From Arthrobacter sp. EM1 (lineage in GTDB: Bacteria; Actinomycetota; Actinomycetes; Actinomycetales; Micrococcaceae): DNA of 64,000 nt. The translations under genes were made by a program, and so were the position numbers. How positions within the stretch are numbered: position 1 is the stretch's first letter; the number at the start of each line of letters is the position of its first letter. Positions 35,166 to 46,138 of the stretch are shown piece after piece. The notes beneath the pieces were generated by a model. That model was not told where the DNA came from and searched no databases. It saw nothing but the letters and a program-made list of their open reading frames with translations. The stretch is from the NCBI RefSeq assembly GCF_029964055.1, contig NZ_CP124836.1, forward strand, positions 1,302,001-1,366,000, read 5' to 3'.

Positions 35166-36002
35166 ATGGCAGCCGGTAAGAGCAGCCGATCCAACCCTGA
35201 GGGGCGGATGGCGCTCTTGGACCACCTCAAGGAGTTGCGGAACCGGCTTTTCAAGGCTGCGGTCGCCGTCGTGCTGGGGACCGTCGTCGGCTTCCTCGTA
35301 TACCAGCCCTTTCTTACGGCGCTCATCAAGCCGATCCGGGATCTGAACGAACATGAGGGCCGGCAGGCCACGCTGAACTTCGACGGCGTGGCGAGCTCCT
35401 TCGACCTGTTGATCCAAGTATCCGTGTTCCTGGGCCTGATCCTCGCCAGTCCGGTCTGGCTCTACCAGCTCTGGGCGTTCATCGTCCCGGGCCTGCATAA
35501 GAAGGAACGCCGGCTCGCCTTGTCGTTCGTCGCGGCAGCCGTGCCGCTGTTCCTCGGCGGCGTGGCCCTGGCCTGGCTCGTGCTGCCGAACGCCGTGCGG
35601 GTGTTGACGGATTTCACTCCCGCCGGGGGCTCCAACTTCATCAGCGCCCAGATCTACCTGTCCTTCGTCCTGCGCCTGCTCCTCGCGTTCGGCATCGCGT
35701 TCCTGCTCCCTGTGGTCCTGTTCGGCCTGAACCTGGCCGGGCTGGTCAAGGGCGCCCAACTCCTCAAGAGCTGGCGGATCACTGTGTTCCTCGTGTGTCT
35801 GTTTGCCGCCATGGCCGCGCCGGGCGCGGATGCCACGAGTATGTTCTATCTTGCCGTGCCCATGCTGGTGTTGTTCTTCACGGCCATCGGGCTCTGCCTG
35901 CTTAATGATCGCCGCCGGGAACGGCGGACGGTCAAGCTTGCCGCGGAGACCGAAGCCCGCGCGGACCTGGCAACGCCCGGCTCCGAACTGGGGAATCTCT
36001 AG
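35166..36002 (+). CDS. tatC: Sec-independent translocase subunit TatC
   Basis: The 278 residues show the TatC signature MALLDHLKELRNRLFKAAVA at the N-terminus. Six membrane helices follow, including FDLLIQVSVFLGLILASPVW, LSFVAAAVPLFLGGVALAW and LLLAFGIAFLLPVVLFGLN with AAMAAPGADATSMFYLAVPM. It recognises twin-arginine signal peptides. The last 36 codons fall within the 607-bp repeat that recurs at 15.5 kb. The gene itself is intact. Confidence 0.93.
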   Translation: MAAGKSSRSNPEGRMALLDHLKELRNRLFKAAVAVVLGTVVGFLVYQPFLTALIKPIRDLNEHEGRQATLNFDGVASSFDLLIQVSVFLGLILASPVWLYQLWAFIVPGLHKKERRLALSFVAAAVPLFLGGVALAWLVLPNAVRVLTDFTPAGGSNFISAQIYLSFVLRLLLAFGIAFLLPVVLFGLNLAGLVKGAQLLKSWRITVFLVCLFAAMAAPGADATSMFYLAVPMLVLFFTAIGLCLLNDRRRERRTVKLAAETEARADLATPGSELGNL

Positions 36003-36498
36003 CCCTTGGCGCAACGGGTCAGCCGCGCACCATGTGCCTGGCGGGAAGCGGATCAGCCCGGTGAGGCCCGCCGGCGCATGGGCCTTTCTGCCCCGACCAC
36101 GGCCGGCGGGCAGCCCCCGGGGTGCCCGCTTGCCGTGGTCCATCCGTTTCTGTATGGGTGTGGGGTGGGTCAGGCGCTGGCTGCGCTCCGGTTGATCTCG
36201 CCGTTTACCCCCTTGGGGAAGAACCCGCCTTCTCTTTCTGCTTTGGCGGTGAGGTAGGCGATGTTCAGGACCTGCCCCGGGCTGCGGCTGAAAGCGATGC
36301 CGTTTGCGTCGGTCGGGACAAGGTTGGCGGTGTCTTTAGTGCCAATACCCTGATCGAGATCAGTTGATCCATCGAGGCTGTCCCGGGCGTCGGAGATCGC
36401 TTGGGCTGGTACCTGCAGATCACGAGCGTAGAGGGTGGTTCTGATGATTCCGGCGTGATAAGCCTCGACAGCGAGGATACCGGCGGCGGCTTCGAGGT
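35892..36498. repeat. 607-bp direct repeat, copy B (partner 15493-16099)
   Basis: Same orientation as copy A and almost identical. It ends abruptly at CTTCGAGGT inside the ferritin-like gene and continues into unrelated sequence leading to the merA remnant. Confidence 0.9.
36170..36498 (-). pseudogene. Ferritin-like protein gene, 3' fragment
   Basis: It encodes the C-terminal 110 residues of the ferritin-like protein ([20 protein letters not shown] to [13 protein letters not shown]), identical to 15771-16099. The upstream part is replaced by unrelated sequence, so no functional protein is expected. Confidence 0.85.
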
Positions 36499-36545
36499 CA
36501 ATGCCGCAATTTGCCGTCCTCATGTATGCAGACGAGTCCCTCCAT

Positions 36546-37287
36546 ACTGTCGACGCAGCAGAGTCTGGCCTCGGCCGAGGAACCCGACGCCTCCCAGGCC
36601 CTGATGGGCGTCTTCGCCGACGAAGGTATCCGGGTCGTCCGCCGGGCGGCCGTGTCCTCGGTGCGCACGGACCCGGCCACCGGCGGGATCATCGCGACCG
36701 CGATCGTCTCAGGCGGGCAGCAGGAATTCCGGGCCGCCAGACTGCTCGTCGCCACCGGACGCCGGCCGGTCACGAACGGACTGAACCTGGCCACGGTCGG
36801 CGGCAAAACCGGGCACCGGGGCGAAATCCTCTTGCAGAACATCCTAGCCAGCTCCCACGAACGGATCTGGGCCGCCGGGGAAGGGACCGGACACCCCGAA
36901 TTCGTCTACGTCGCAGCCGCCCACGGCTCCCTGTTGGTGGAGAACGCCTTCAACAACGCCGGCCGTGAGGTCGACGCAGCCGGTATCCGGTGCGAATGCC
37001 GGGTGCTTCCCCTGGCATTCGTCCCCAGAGCCTTGGTGAACAGGGACACCCGAGGCTTCATCCAAATTGTCGCCGACGCGGACAACGGACGGATCGTGGG
37101 AATGACCGCCGTCGCCAAGGACGCCGGTGACCTGGCCGCGGCCGGGGTCTTCATCATGGAAGCTGGAATGACTGTGGAGCAGGTGGCGAACCTATGGAGC
37201 GCGTACCTCACAATGGCCGAAGGAATCAAGATCGCCGCCCAGTCCTTCACCACCGATGTCTCCAAACTCTCATGCTGCGCCTCGTGA
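36546..37287 (+). pseudogene. merA: Mercuric reductase, 5'-truncated with an internal deletion
   Basis: The sequence starts inside the central domain (SLASAEEPDASQALMGVFAD), continues LVATGRRPVTNGLNLATVGG and AAGEGTGHPEFVYVAAAHGS, and ends QSFTTDVSKLSCCAS with the MerA-specific vicinal cysteines. The FAD domain and redox-active CxxxxC are lost. Between NNAGREVD and AAGIRCECRVLPL about 20 residues normally present (including FTxPxIAxVG) are deleted. It cannot reduce Hg(II). A complete but different disulfide oxidoreductase lies at 11.5 kb. Confidence 0.8.
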
Positions 37288-37647
37288 CCAGCTAGGCCTC
37301 CACACGGATGCAGCAGGCCTCGTTGAGTACGACTTCATCGATCCAGCCGACCTCCGTCCTCACAGGTTACCGACATCGTCCTCGCACCCTCTCGCCCTCG
37401 CTGCCCCGGCACGGATCAACAGTGCAGGCGTCTGCATCATTTCGAATGCTGTGCGTTCGGAGGACTGCCGGCTGGCCAGAGGAGCGCATCATCCTCGGCA
37501 GCTGCCGACAGGAGTCTCAGCTTCCGGTGATTCGGCGTGCACTGCGTTGCTGGAGGGCCTGCTTCCGATAATGGCTGCCGTCCGGGGGATACCCGGGATC
37601 ATCCAGAGCGGTAGAACGGGCACGCTGGGGTGCTACGATTTTTCCAT
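37288..37647. other. Intergenic between merA remnant and TPP riboswitch
   Basis: No gene recognised; a short protein-like stretch just after merA (RDQLGLHTDAAGLVEYDFID) matches nothing I know. The thiC promoter should lie in the last 100 bases of this region. Confidence 0.35.
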
Positions 37648-39477
<1,830 letters not shown>

Positions 39478-39494
39478 GAACGAGGAGCGGGTTC

Positions 39495-39528
39495 GGGCAG
39501 CGCCGGCACTCCGGCGCCGGTCCTGCCC
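39495..39528 (+). terminator. Hairpin after thiC
   Basis: GGGCAG-CGCCGG-CACT-CCGGCG with CTGCCC further on can form a GC-rich stem with a small bulge, 18 bases beyond the thiC stop. No T-run. Confidence 0.45.
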
Positions 39529-39727
39529 CGATCCGGAACTAGAGATCTGTTCGACAGGGTCGGCGGGGAGGGCTGTGAGTCGGCGTCCGTCCCGTCGATC
39601 TGCTCGACCATGAGTTCGCGATCCGCCCGGTATTGACGAATCTCGGGGCGGAGGTGGTGGTCTTACTGGCGCAGGAGCTCACGTCCGCTGAGCGAATCGC
39701 CGGTTGAGTCCGTCTCCTTGGATGCGC

Positions 39728-39847
39728 CCCGCTGGTGAGTAGGGCTTTGGAGTTTCTGATTTCTTGCATGAGTAGTTCCGACCGGACCAGCCCGGGGTTG
39801 ACGTCGGCGCGGCGGGCAACCTCCGAGACCGTGATGGGCAGGGTCAA
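39728..39847 (-). pseudogene. DUF6262-like (transposon accessory) fragment
   Basis: Minus-strand LPITVSEVARRADVNPGLVR followed by SELLMQEIRNSKALL resembles the helix-turn-helix start of proteins that accompany tyrosine-recombinase transposons. Similarity stops after about 40 residues. It lies 4 bases after the MprF-like gene stop. Tentative. Confidence 0.3.
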
Positions 39848-39851
39848 GTTG

Positions 39852-42554
39852 TTATTCGCTTTTCTTCACCGGCGTTTCGGGCTGGGATGGCGGGTGACGG
39901 TACGGTCTACTGACTCGGGTGCGGGGTTGTTTGGGTGCACTTAGCAGGCGCCGGGCCAGGGTTAGGGTTTCTGCGAGGTTGACAGTGGGGAGGTAGGCGC
40001 GGGTGATGGCGTTGGCAATGGCGGGCAGTGCGGCTGCGTCAGGGTAGAGCATGTAGAGGGGTTCGTAGCGGGGCTGGAATTTTGCTTTGAATGCCAGCAG
40101 GGACCTGAACCCGTAGACAGGTTCCAGGGTCGCGCCGAGCCGGTCGAGGAGCCGGTCCAGGCTGCCGGAGCTCTGGTTGCTTGCCGAAGCTGGTCCGCGC
40201 TGTGGTGGTTCGTTGTGCCGGGCCAGCGGCGCTCCAGAGAGGCTGATGAACCCGTATCCTTCGTTTTTGAGGCTGAGTGAGGCGGAAGCGATAAGGAATT
40301 CGATGCCGGCACGGAATCCGTTGGTGCGGCGCCGCATGAAGTCCAGGGTCCAGCCTTCGATGGTGCCGTTGTTGTAGACGGGCAGCCAAGAGGCGACGGC
40401 GTGGACCATGTGGTCAGTGCCGACGGCAACCAGCAGTCGGACCTCGGGGTCGTTGAGTTCGTCCAGGCTTCCGAGGGTGAATCCCATTTCGGGCATTTTC
40501 TTGTCGGCGACCCATTCTTCCGAGATCTCCTGGATCTGTGCCAGTACCGAGAACGATGCGGTCCGGTATGTGGTCCATTCGGCACTGATCCCGGCTTTGG
40601 CGGCGTTATTCATCGCGGTTCGGACGTCCTGGAATTTCTTTCCTTTAAAGGACACCGCATCAAGCGGCAGGATCGTTTCCTGGGCGACCTGCACTGAGCC
40701 CCAGCCCAGGGACGCGGCGTGGTCGCGCAGATCCAGGGGGACGGAGTAGAAGCACGGGGTCCAGCCTTGCCCACTGCAAAAACGGGTGAACTCCTCGAAC
40801 GTGGCATGGCGAGGGGTCACGGGTCCGACCGGGCCGCCCAGGGCCAGGGCAACCCCAGCGATGACACGATAGGCGATGAAACTTTCACCGGTGGAGGAGA
40901 ACCAGTACATATTCCCTGGCCAGGTCGTCATCCAGGACAAGTTGCCACCGTGGTTGGCTTTCAGTATTTCTCGTGCGAGTCCGGTACCGGAGTGGTGCTG
41001 TGTTGGGGCCGGGCGCAGGAAGGTTTTTAAGGTCATGATTGCGGTGACAGCCCAGAAGACAATGCCGACTCCTTCATAGAGAACGGTTGCAGCGGCGCCC
41101 TGGGGAACGAACGCCGGGGCAAGATCGAGCATGTATCCCAGCGGCAGAAACCTATCCGGTATATCTGCGAGCAGTTCCCTGGGTCCCGGGACGGGTGTGA
41201 TGCTGGGAGCCAGGAGGATTCCGGCCAACAGGTAGACGGAGGCAAGGACGGCTGCTGTCTTCCCGGTGCTGACCGCGAGCCGTCGGTAGGTTCCGGCAGG
41301 GGCCGACACCGGAAAAAGCCCGCGGAAGATCAGCAGCACCAGCGTCAGCACCGCGGGCAGGAGTAGCGGCAGCACCAGCGCGAGAGGGTGCGTGTACCCG
41401 GCAGTTTCGATGGCGCCGATCCCTTCGGGCGCCACGGTGCCCGGTGCTCCCGGATACAGCACCCCTGCGATGGTGATTCCGGCCAGCACGGACAAACCCA
41501 GCTGAACCAGCACGGCGGCGGCCCAGGCGAAGCGGCGTCCTCGGCGTAAACCGTCTGCGAGGATCAGTAAGAGAAAAGATGGCAGGACCGCCATGAAAAT
41601 TGCGCCGGCGCCGGCGCGCAGCTGCAGTTGCGCGCCGGCGCATTCCTTCGCTTGTCCCGGGTCGGCGCACAGGACTTGGAGTGTCGCCGGGTCCACGGGC
41701 TGAATGTTGGTGAACAGGAAACGCAGCACCGATAGCGGTCCCGCGGCGTGCGGCGTCAGGCCGGCGACGACGGGCCCGACGGCCGACACGGCCACCAGCA
41801 GCGCGATGAGGACCCGGCCCTCATGCCGGGAGCTGACGGGGCGGACGAAACGGGGCGCCCTCCCACACAGGACCGGGCCCAGGAGCGCCCCGGCACCTGC
41901 GGCGCTGAGGCGGACCAGGTCCGCGAACCCGCCGCTGTAGAGGGCCAGGAGTACCAGCAGGGCGAAGACGACGAGGCGGACCCGCCGCCGCCACAGGGTC
42001 GGCATCATCGCCGTCCCCGCCATAATGGCCCCGGTCATGAGTGCAGTGGGACCAAGGAAGAGGTGCCCGCTCATTTCCTGAGTCCAGGTCCCCATGATCT
42101 GATGTGCAACCGTGAGGAACGCGAGAGCTGCACTAATTCCGAGTATCTGGCTGCCCAGGGCCGCTACGGCGAACCTGAGGCTTCCCATCCGGTATTCGAG
42201 TGCCAGCCCGACTACGAGCACAACTGCGCTTCCCAGCAGGTACCCGGTCAGGTTCTGCGCCCACAGCCCGGAACTCAGAAGCGCCCACCAGCGGCCGGGC
42301 AGTGAGTGCGCTGTTGCTGCCACGTTGGGACGCAAGGTGCCGGCCGGGCCGGTGATGATGGTGGATGTCAGAGCTCCGGCGGCCCAAAAGACCAGGACAA
42401 AACCCGCTGTAACCGGGGCACGGCGCAGAATTTCGATCCGGGACAGCCAACGCCCTTGGTGGGGCACGGTTCCGGGATCCGGCGGTGGCACTGGCACGGG
42501 AATTCCTTTGAGCAGATGCGGAGGGAACGGAAATTGCCCGAGGCTATCCCGCAT
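39852..42554 (-). CDS. MprF-like phosphatidylglycerol lysyltransferase (rhomboid-like membrane part + DUF2156)
   Basis: The protein has 900 residues from ATG 42554. The first about 520 residues contain many membrane helices; the first seven (from LRRAPVTAGFVLVFWAAGAL through GHLFLGPTALMTGAIMAGTA) look rhomboid-like. Residues about 570-860 form the DUF2156 aminoacyl-transferase domain (FSSTGESFIAYRVIAGVALA, GWTPCFYSVPLDLRDHAASL, FMRRRTNGFRAGIEFLIASA). Such proteins aminoacylate phosphatidylglycerol and give cationic-peptide resistance. It overlaps the PAP2 gene by 11 bases and shares its promoter, which has the CTCA direct repeats. Confidence 0.85.
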   Translation of the reverse strand: MRDSLGQFPFPPHLLKGIPVPVPPPDPGTVPHQGRWLSRIEILRRAPVTAGFVLVFWAAGALTSTIITGPAGTLRPNVAATAHSLPGRWWALLSSGLWAQNLTGYLLGSAVVLVVGLALEYRMGSLRFAVAALGSQILGISAALAFLTVAHQIMGTWTQEMSGHLFLGPTALMTGAIMAGTAMMPTLWRRRVRLVVFALLVLLALYSGGFADLVRLSAAGAGALLGPVLCGRAPRFVRPVSSRHEGRVLIALLVAVSAVGPVVAGLTPHAAGPLSVLRFLFTNIQPVDPATLQVLCADPGQAKECAGAQLQLRAGAGAIFMAVLPSFLLLILADGLRRGRRFAWAAAVLVQLGLSVLAGITIAGVLYPGAPGTVAPEGIGAIETAGYTHPLALVLPLLLPAVLTLVLLIFRGLFPVSAPAGTYRRLAVSTGKTAAVLASVYLLAGILLAPSITPVPGPRELLADIPDRFLPLGYMLDLAPAFVPQGAAATVLYEGVGIVFWAVTAIMTLKTFLRPAPTQHHSGTGLAREILKANHGGNLSWMTTWPGNMYWFSSTGESFIAYRVIAGVALALGGPVGPVTPRHATFEEFTRFCSGQGWTPCFYSVPLDLRDHAASLGWGSVQVAQETILPLDAVSFKGKKFQDVRTAMNNAAKAGISAEWTTYRTASFSVLAQIQEISEEWVADKKMPEMGFTLGSLDELNDPEVRLLVAVGTDHMVHAVASWLPVYNNGTIEGWTLDFMRRRTNGFRAGIEFLIASASLSLKNEGYGFISLSGAPLARHNEPPQRGPASASNQSSGSLDRLLDRLGATLEPVYGFRSLLAFKAKFQPRYEPLYMLYPDAAALPAIANAITRAYLPTVNLAETLTLARRLLSAPKQPRTRVSRPYRHPPSQPETPVKKSE

Positions 42555-43299
42555 GGTTGCTGGTCCTGTGGCGTCGCCGCCGATCCAGCGTCTTTGCATC
42601 GAATCCGCGAATCAGGCCAATTCCGGAGATCCGCGGCGCGATGACTTTGTTCCAGACCGGCAGCCAAGCCAGGATCGCCGCACTGCTGATCAGGACGGAT
42701 CCGATGACGTCGCTAAGGTAATGCACCCCGAGGTACATCCGGGAGAACGCCACAACGGTTGCGAAAAGGGAGCCTGCGGCAAGTACTGTCAGGCGCTGCC
42801 CGGTTCCGTGGGCGAGGACCAGCACGGCGGCCAGCGCCAGGGAGACTGCGAAGGCCGTGTGTCCGGAAGGGAAGCTGTTGTTGCCCGTTTCGGCGATCAG
42901 CGCTCCGGTCGCGTCGGCAGGCGGCCGGGAACGGCTGACCAAGATCTTTCCGGCTGTTGCGGCCAGCCACCCGACAGCAACAACGGAGCCGAAGGCCAGC
43001 GCCTGAACCGGTCGACGGCGGTACCAGAGCAGGTACCCGCAGATCATCAGCACCAGCGCCAGGGCACCGGCCGGTCCAAGTCCGTAGTGAATGGCCTCAC
43101 TGAGCGCAGTCAAGGCACTGTTCCTCCCATGACTCAGGAAGATGTCCAGGCCCAGCTCCGGGGCCAGGGGCCCGAAGGACTTCGCGGCCATCCCGGCCGC
43201 GGTCGTGGTCGCGAAAATGGAGAGCGCGGCCGTCGCCCACCACCAGGACCGCAGCCCGGGGAAGATCGTGTTCGGGTGTTCGGAGGATGAATCCATCAT
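42544..43299 (-). CDS. PAP2-family phosphatase
   Basis: The 251 residues have about six membrane helices and the three-part phosphatase signature: GKILVSRSRP (KxxxxxxRP), NNSFPSGHTAF (PSGH) and SRMYLGVHYLSDVIG (SRxxxxxHxxxD). It should dephosphorylate lipid phosphates such as undecaprenyl pyrophosphate or phosphatidic acid. It is first in an operon with the MprF-like gene and divergent from the response regulator. Confidence 0.9.
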   Translation of the reverse strand: MMDSSSEHPNTIFPGLRSWWWATAALSIFATTTAAGMAAKSFGPLAPELGLDIFLSHGRNSALTALSEAIHYGLGPAGALALVLMICGYLLWYRRRPVQALAFGSVVAVGWLAATAGKILVSRSRPPADATGALIAETGNNSFPSGHTAFAVSLALAAVLVLAHGTGQRLTVLAAGSLFATVVAFSRMYLGVHYLSDVIGSVLISSAAILAWLPVWNKVIAPRISGIGLIRGFDAKTLDRRRRHRTSNHAG

Positions 43300-43360
43300 G
43301 TTGTCCTGACAGTGAGCTGGTCGTTGCGGGCCTTATGCCCACCAGCATGGAGCAGCGGCT

Positions 43361-43409
43361 CTGAGAGAAAGCTGAGAGGATCACCGCCGTTTCTCAGGCG
43401 CCGCTCAAG
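43361..43409. promoter_or_regulatory. Two pairs of 11-bp-phased CTCA repeats between PAP2 and the response regulator
   Basis: CTGAGA occurs at 43361 and 43372 (CTCAG on the minus strand, facing PAP2). CTCAGG at 43393 and CTCAAG at 43404 face the response regulator gene. Exactly 11-bp spacing on each side is the arrangement bound by OmpR/PhoB-type regulators. The same pattern recurs at 46139 and 51379. Confidence 0.65.
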
Positions 43410-43451
43410 CTGCGTCGGGGATACTGCGGTTATCAACGAAAGGGGACCATC

Positions 43452-44135
43452 ATGCGGATCTTGCTGGTCGAGGATGAAACGACACTGGCGGAGACCATTC
43501 GACGCGGACTCACTAATGAGGGCTTCGTCGTCGACGTCACCGCCGACGGGGTCAGCGGCCTGTGGGCAGCGACGGAGAACCCGTACGACGTGATCCTGCT
43601 GGATCTTATGCTTCCGCTCAAAAACGGGTACGACGTCCTCAAGGAACTGCGTGAACGCCTGATCTGGACCCCTGTTCTGATGCTGACGGCCAAAGACGGC
43701 GAATACGACCAGACGGACGCATTCGATCTGGGAGCCGATGACTACCTGACTAAACCCTTCAGCTTCATCGTCCTGGTCGCCAGGATCCGTGCCCTGGTCC
43801 GCCGCGGCGCCCCGGTACGGCCCGTCACACTGACTCTCGGGTCCCTCACCCTGGATCCGGGCAGCCGCAATGTGCGCCGTCGCGGCTCCACCATCGAACT
43901 GACCGCCCGGGAGTACGGTCTGTTGCACTACCTGATGCGCAGCCACGACCAGGTCGTGTCAAAGTCCCAGATCCTCGACAACGTCTGGGACCCGGCGTTC
44001 GAGGGCGGTGAGAACGTCGTAGAGGTCTATATTGGCTATCTGCGGCGGAAAATTGATACCCCGTTCGGGCTGCAGACCCTTACCACCATGCGGGGAATGG
44101 GCTACAAACTTACCGCCGACCGGCCGCCCGCATAA
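43452..44135 (+). CDS. OmpR-family response regulator
   Basis: The 227 residues have an N-terminal receiver domain (ILLVEDET acidic pocket, phosphoacceptor Asp51 in VILLDLMLP, Lys in DYLTKPFS). The C-terminal winged helix contains IELTAREYGLLHYLMRSHDQ, VVEVYIGYLRRKID and TMRGMGYKL. AAGGGG precedes the ATG. CTCA repeats just upstream suggest autoregulation. The probable partner kinase lies on the opposite strand at 44625-46082, an unusual convergent layout. Confidence 0.93.
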   Translation: MRILLVEDETTLAETIRRGLTNEGFVVDVTADGVSGLWAATENPYDVILLDLMLPLKNGYDVLKELRERLIWTPVLMLTAKDGEYDQTDAFDLGADDYLTKPFSFIVLVARIRALVRRGAPVRPVTLTLGSLTLDPGSRNVRRRGSTIELTAREYGLLHYLMRSHDQVVSKSQILDNVWDPAFEGGENVVEVYIGYLRRKIDTPFGLQTLTTMRGMGYKLTADRPPA

Positions 44136-44624
44136 AGAACGTCCGCGACCGGCTCCTGCTTCGGGCACCCGGCGGCCAGTGGTGTTCGGCCGGAACATTA
44201 AGCGCTGCCGGTGTGGAATCGCCATAGCGTGCGCGGAACGGCTTCCCCGAATTCGCGTTCCGCTTCGATCTTTCGCTCGTCAGTGTGGAGTTCCTGGGGG
44301 TACCCGGTGAGAAAATCCAGATCCGGGCCGACCTTACCTCTGCCCGCCGTGCCCGGTCCCGGGGCCTGGCTGCGCTGGCGGCGGTTCCCGTCGTTTTGCC
44401 GTGCTCCGCCGCTGACGCCGAACCCAAGCCGAGGGTCAAAGCGAGGATGATCGCCAGTGTGGTGCTGGATGCGCTACGACAGTTCAAACGGACCACCTTT
44501 CCGTAGGTGAACTGAGGAACCACTGTGGCTTCCCGCGCCGGAAGGCCGCATCCGCTGCATCCGATGAGGCAGCAACTGACCTGTGCCAGGTTTTCGACGC
44601 CTTGAGCAGCCGGGCGCGGCGTCT
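44136..44624. other. Remnants between response regulator and kinase
   Basis: Directly after the regulator stop the plus strand reads KNVRDRLLLRAP, like the first residues of a histidine kinase, then degenerates. At 44240-44505 plus, FAFRFDLSLVSVEFLGVPGE and KIQIRADLTS look protein-like without a recognisable family. Probably the scar of a rearrangement that separated the regulator from a same-strand kinase. Confidence 0.35.
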
Positions 44625-46082
44625 TTACGGCGCTTCGGCCAGGCGCGGGTCCACTGCATGGTTCGGCGCCCCTGGTTGGCGGGCTGTGGCGGGGGCCGGC
44701 GTGAAGCCCAACTCGAACCGGCATCCGCCGTCGGGGGTTTCACCTGTGCGGATCCAGCCGTGGTGGGCTGCCATGATTCCCGCGGCGATGGCCAAGCCGA
44801 GGCCGCTGCCGCCGCTTTCACGGGACCGGCTTTGATCAAGCCGGACAAACCGCTCGAAGATCCGCGTCCGTTCCCCCACCGGCACCGGCGGCCCGTCGTT
44901 ATCGATCGTGACGAGCGCCCCGTCGGTAGTGTTGAGCAGCCTAATGCTGATCCGGGAGACGGCGTGCCGGTCGGCGTTGTCCAGGACGTTGCGAATGACC
45001 TGGCCCAGCCGCCGCGGGTCTCCGGCGACCCTGACGGGCTCAAGGGTGACCTCGATCAGGCGGGTAGTGGTGGAACGCAGCCGGCGGACTTCCTCATTCA
45101 GGACATCATCAAGATCTACGTCTGTGGTCTCAATCCGGAGGCCGCCGTCGTTGGTTTTGGCCAGGGTCAGCAGATCCTCCACCAGGTAACGCATGCGGGC
45201 TGTTTCCCCTGCCAGGATGTTTTTCATTTGCTCCCAGGTGGCCCCGGAGGTGTCTGCGGCGGCGATCTCCACCCCGGCGCTGAGGGTCGCCAGCGGGCTG
45301 CGCAGTTCGTGGCTGGCGTCGGAAACGAAGCGGCGTTGTTCCTGGTCCGAGGCCTGCAGCCTACCCAGCATCATGTTCATCGTCTCGGCTAGGGCCTGGA
45401 TCTCATCGGCGGTCGGCGGCACGTCCACGCGCCCGTCCAGGCTCCGGGCACTGATCCCCGCGACCTGGCCACGGATGCGTTCCACTTGCCGCAGTGACCG
45501 TCCCACCAGCACCCAGACGGAAATGCCCACAACCGCCAGCAGCGCCGGGGTGGCGCCGAGGATGAACCAGGCCACTGTGGAAACGGTGTCGGCCTGGACT
45601 TGGACGGTCGCAGCGACGACCACCGTGTAGAGCCTGCCGCCGACATCGACGCCGGTCGCCACGATCAGGAAATCATCATCGTCACGCAGGCTCGGCAGCC
45701 CGGAAACGTCCTGGGTCAGGGTCTGTCCGGCCCCGGGACGAAGGGAAGTTAACGGGGCCGCGGCCGCTGCAGGTATCGATGAGGCGAAAACAGAACCTCC
45801 CGGCGCGAGGATTTGGACGTACTGTCCGGTGTGGGCGGTCGAGGCGATGTACTGGCCGGCCTCACCGACGTCCTGGCCGGAAATCTGTGCGATGACGTCC
45901 AAGCTTTGCTGCCGTGCCGTCGTTTCCGTTGACGCCACAAGGGAGCTCTGGAGCAGGACGAGCAGGACGATCCCGCCCACTGCCAGTGCCGCCGCGACGA
46001 CCAGTACCGCGGTCGCGGTCGCGCGCTTGCGCACACCCCATCGTGCACGGCGCCAGCGCGCCAAACCCTGAGCAGCATCCAT
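44625..46082 (-). CDS. Sensor histidine kinase
   Basis: The protein has 485 residues from ATG 46082. A first membrane helix (ATAVLVVAAALAVGGIVLLV), an extracellular sensor of about 110 residues, a second helix (ILGATPALLAVVGISVWVLV) and HAMP come first. HisKA (FVSDASHELRSPLATLSAGV, phospho-His) and HATPase (NVLDNADRHAV, GGSGLGLAIAAGIMAAHHG) follow. It presumably phosphorylates the regulator at 43452. Its promoter region has the same CTCA repeats. Confidence 0.9.
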   Translation of the reverse strand: MDAAQGLARWRRARWGVRKRATATAVLVVAAALAVGGIVLLVLLQSSLVASTETTARQQSLDVIAQISGQDVGEAGQYIASTAHTGQYVQILAPGGSVFASSIPAAAAAPLTSLRPGAGQTLTQDVSGLPSLRDDDDFLIVATGVDVGGRLYTVVVAATVQVQADTVSTVAWFILGATPALLAVVGISVWVLVGRSLRQVERIRGQVAGISARSLDGRVDVPPTADEIQALAETMNMMLGRLQASDQEQRRFVSDASHELRSPLATLSAGVEIAAADTSGATWEQMKNILAGETARMRYLVEDLLTLAKTNDGGLRIETTDVDLDDVLNEEVRRLRSTTTRLIEVTLEPVRVAGDPRRLGQVIRNVLDNADRHAVSRISIRLLNTTDGALVTIDNDGPPVPVGERTRIFERFVRLDQSRSRESGGSGLGLAIAAGIMAAHHGWIRTGETPDGGCRFELGFTPAPATARQPGAPNHAVDPRLAEAP

Positions 46083-46138
46083 GTTCCAAGGATGGGCCCG
46101 GCAACGGGCAGAAAACAAACCCCGCCCCCGGGGCCTGT

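Noticed and set aside
42112..43290. 392-codon frame antisense to PAP2 and MprF-like genes
   Set aside because: Antisense shadow; the PAP2 signature on the other strand is unambiguous.
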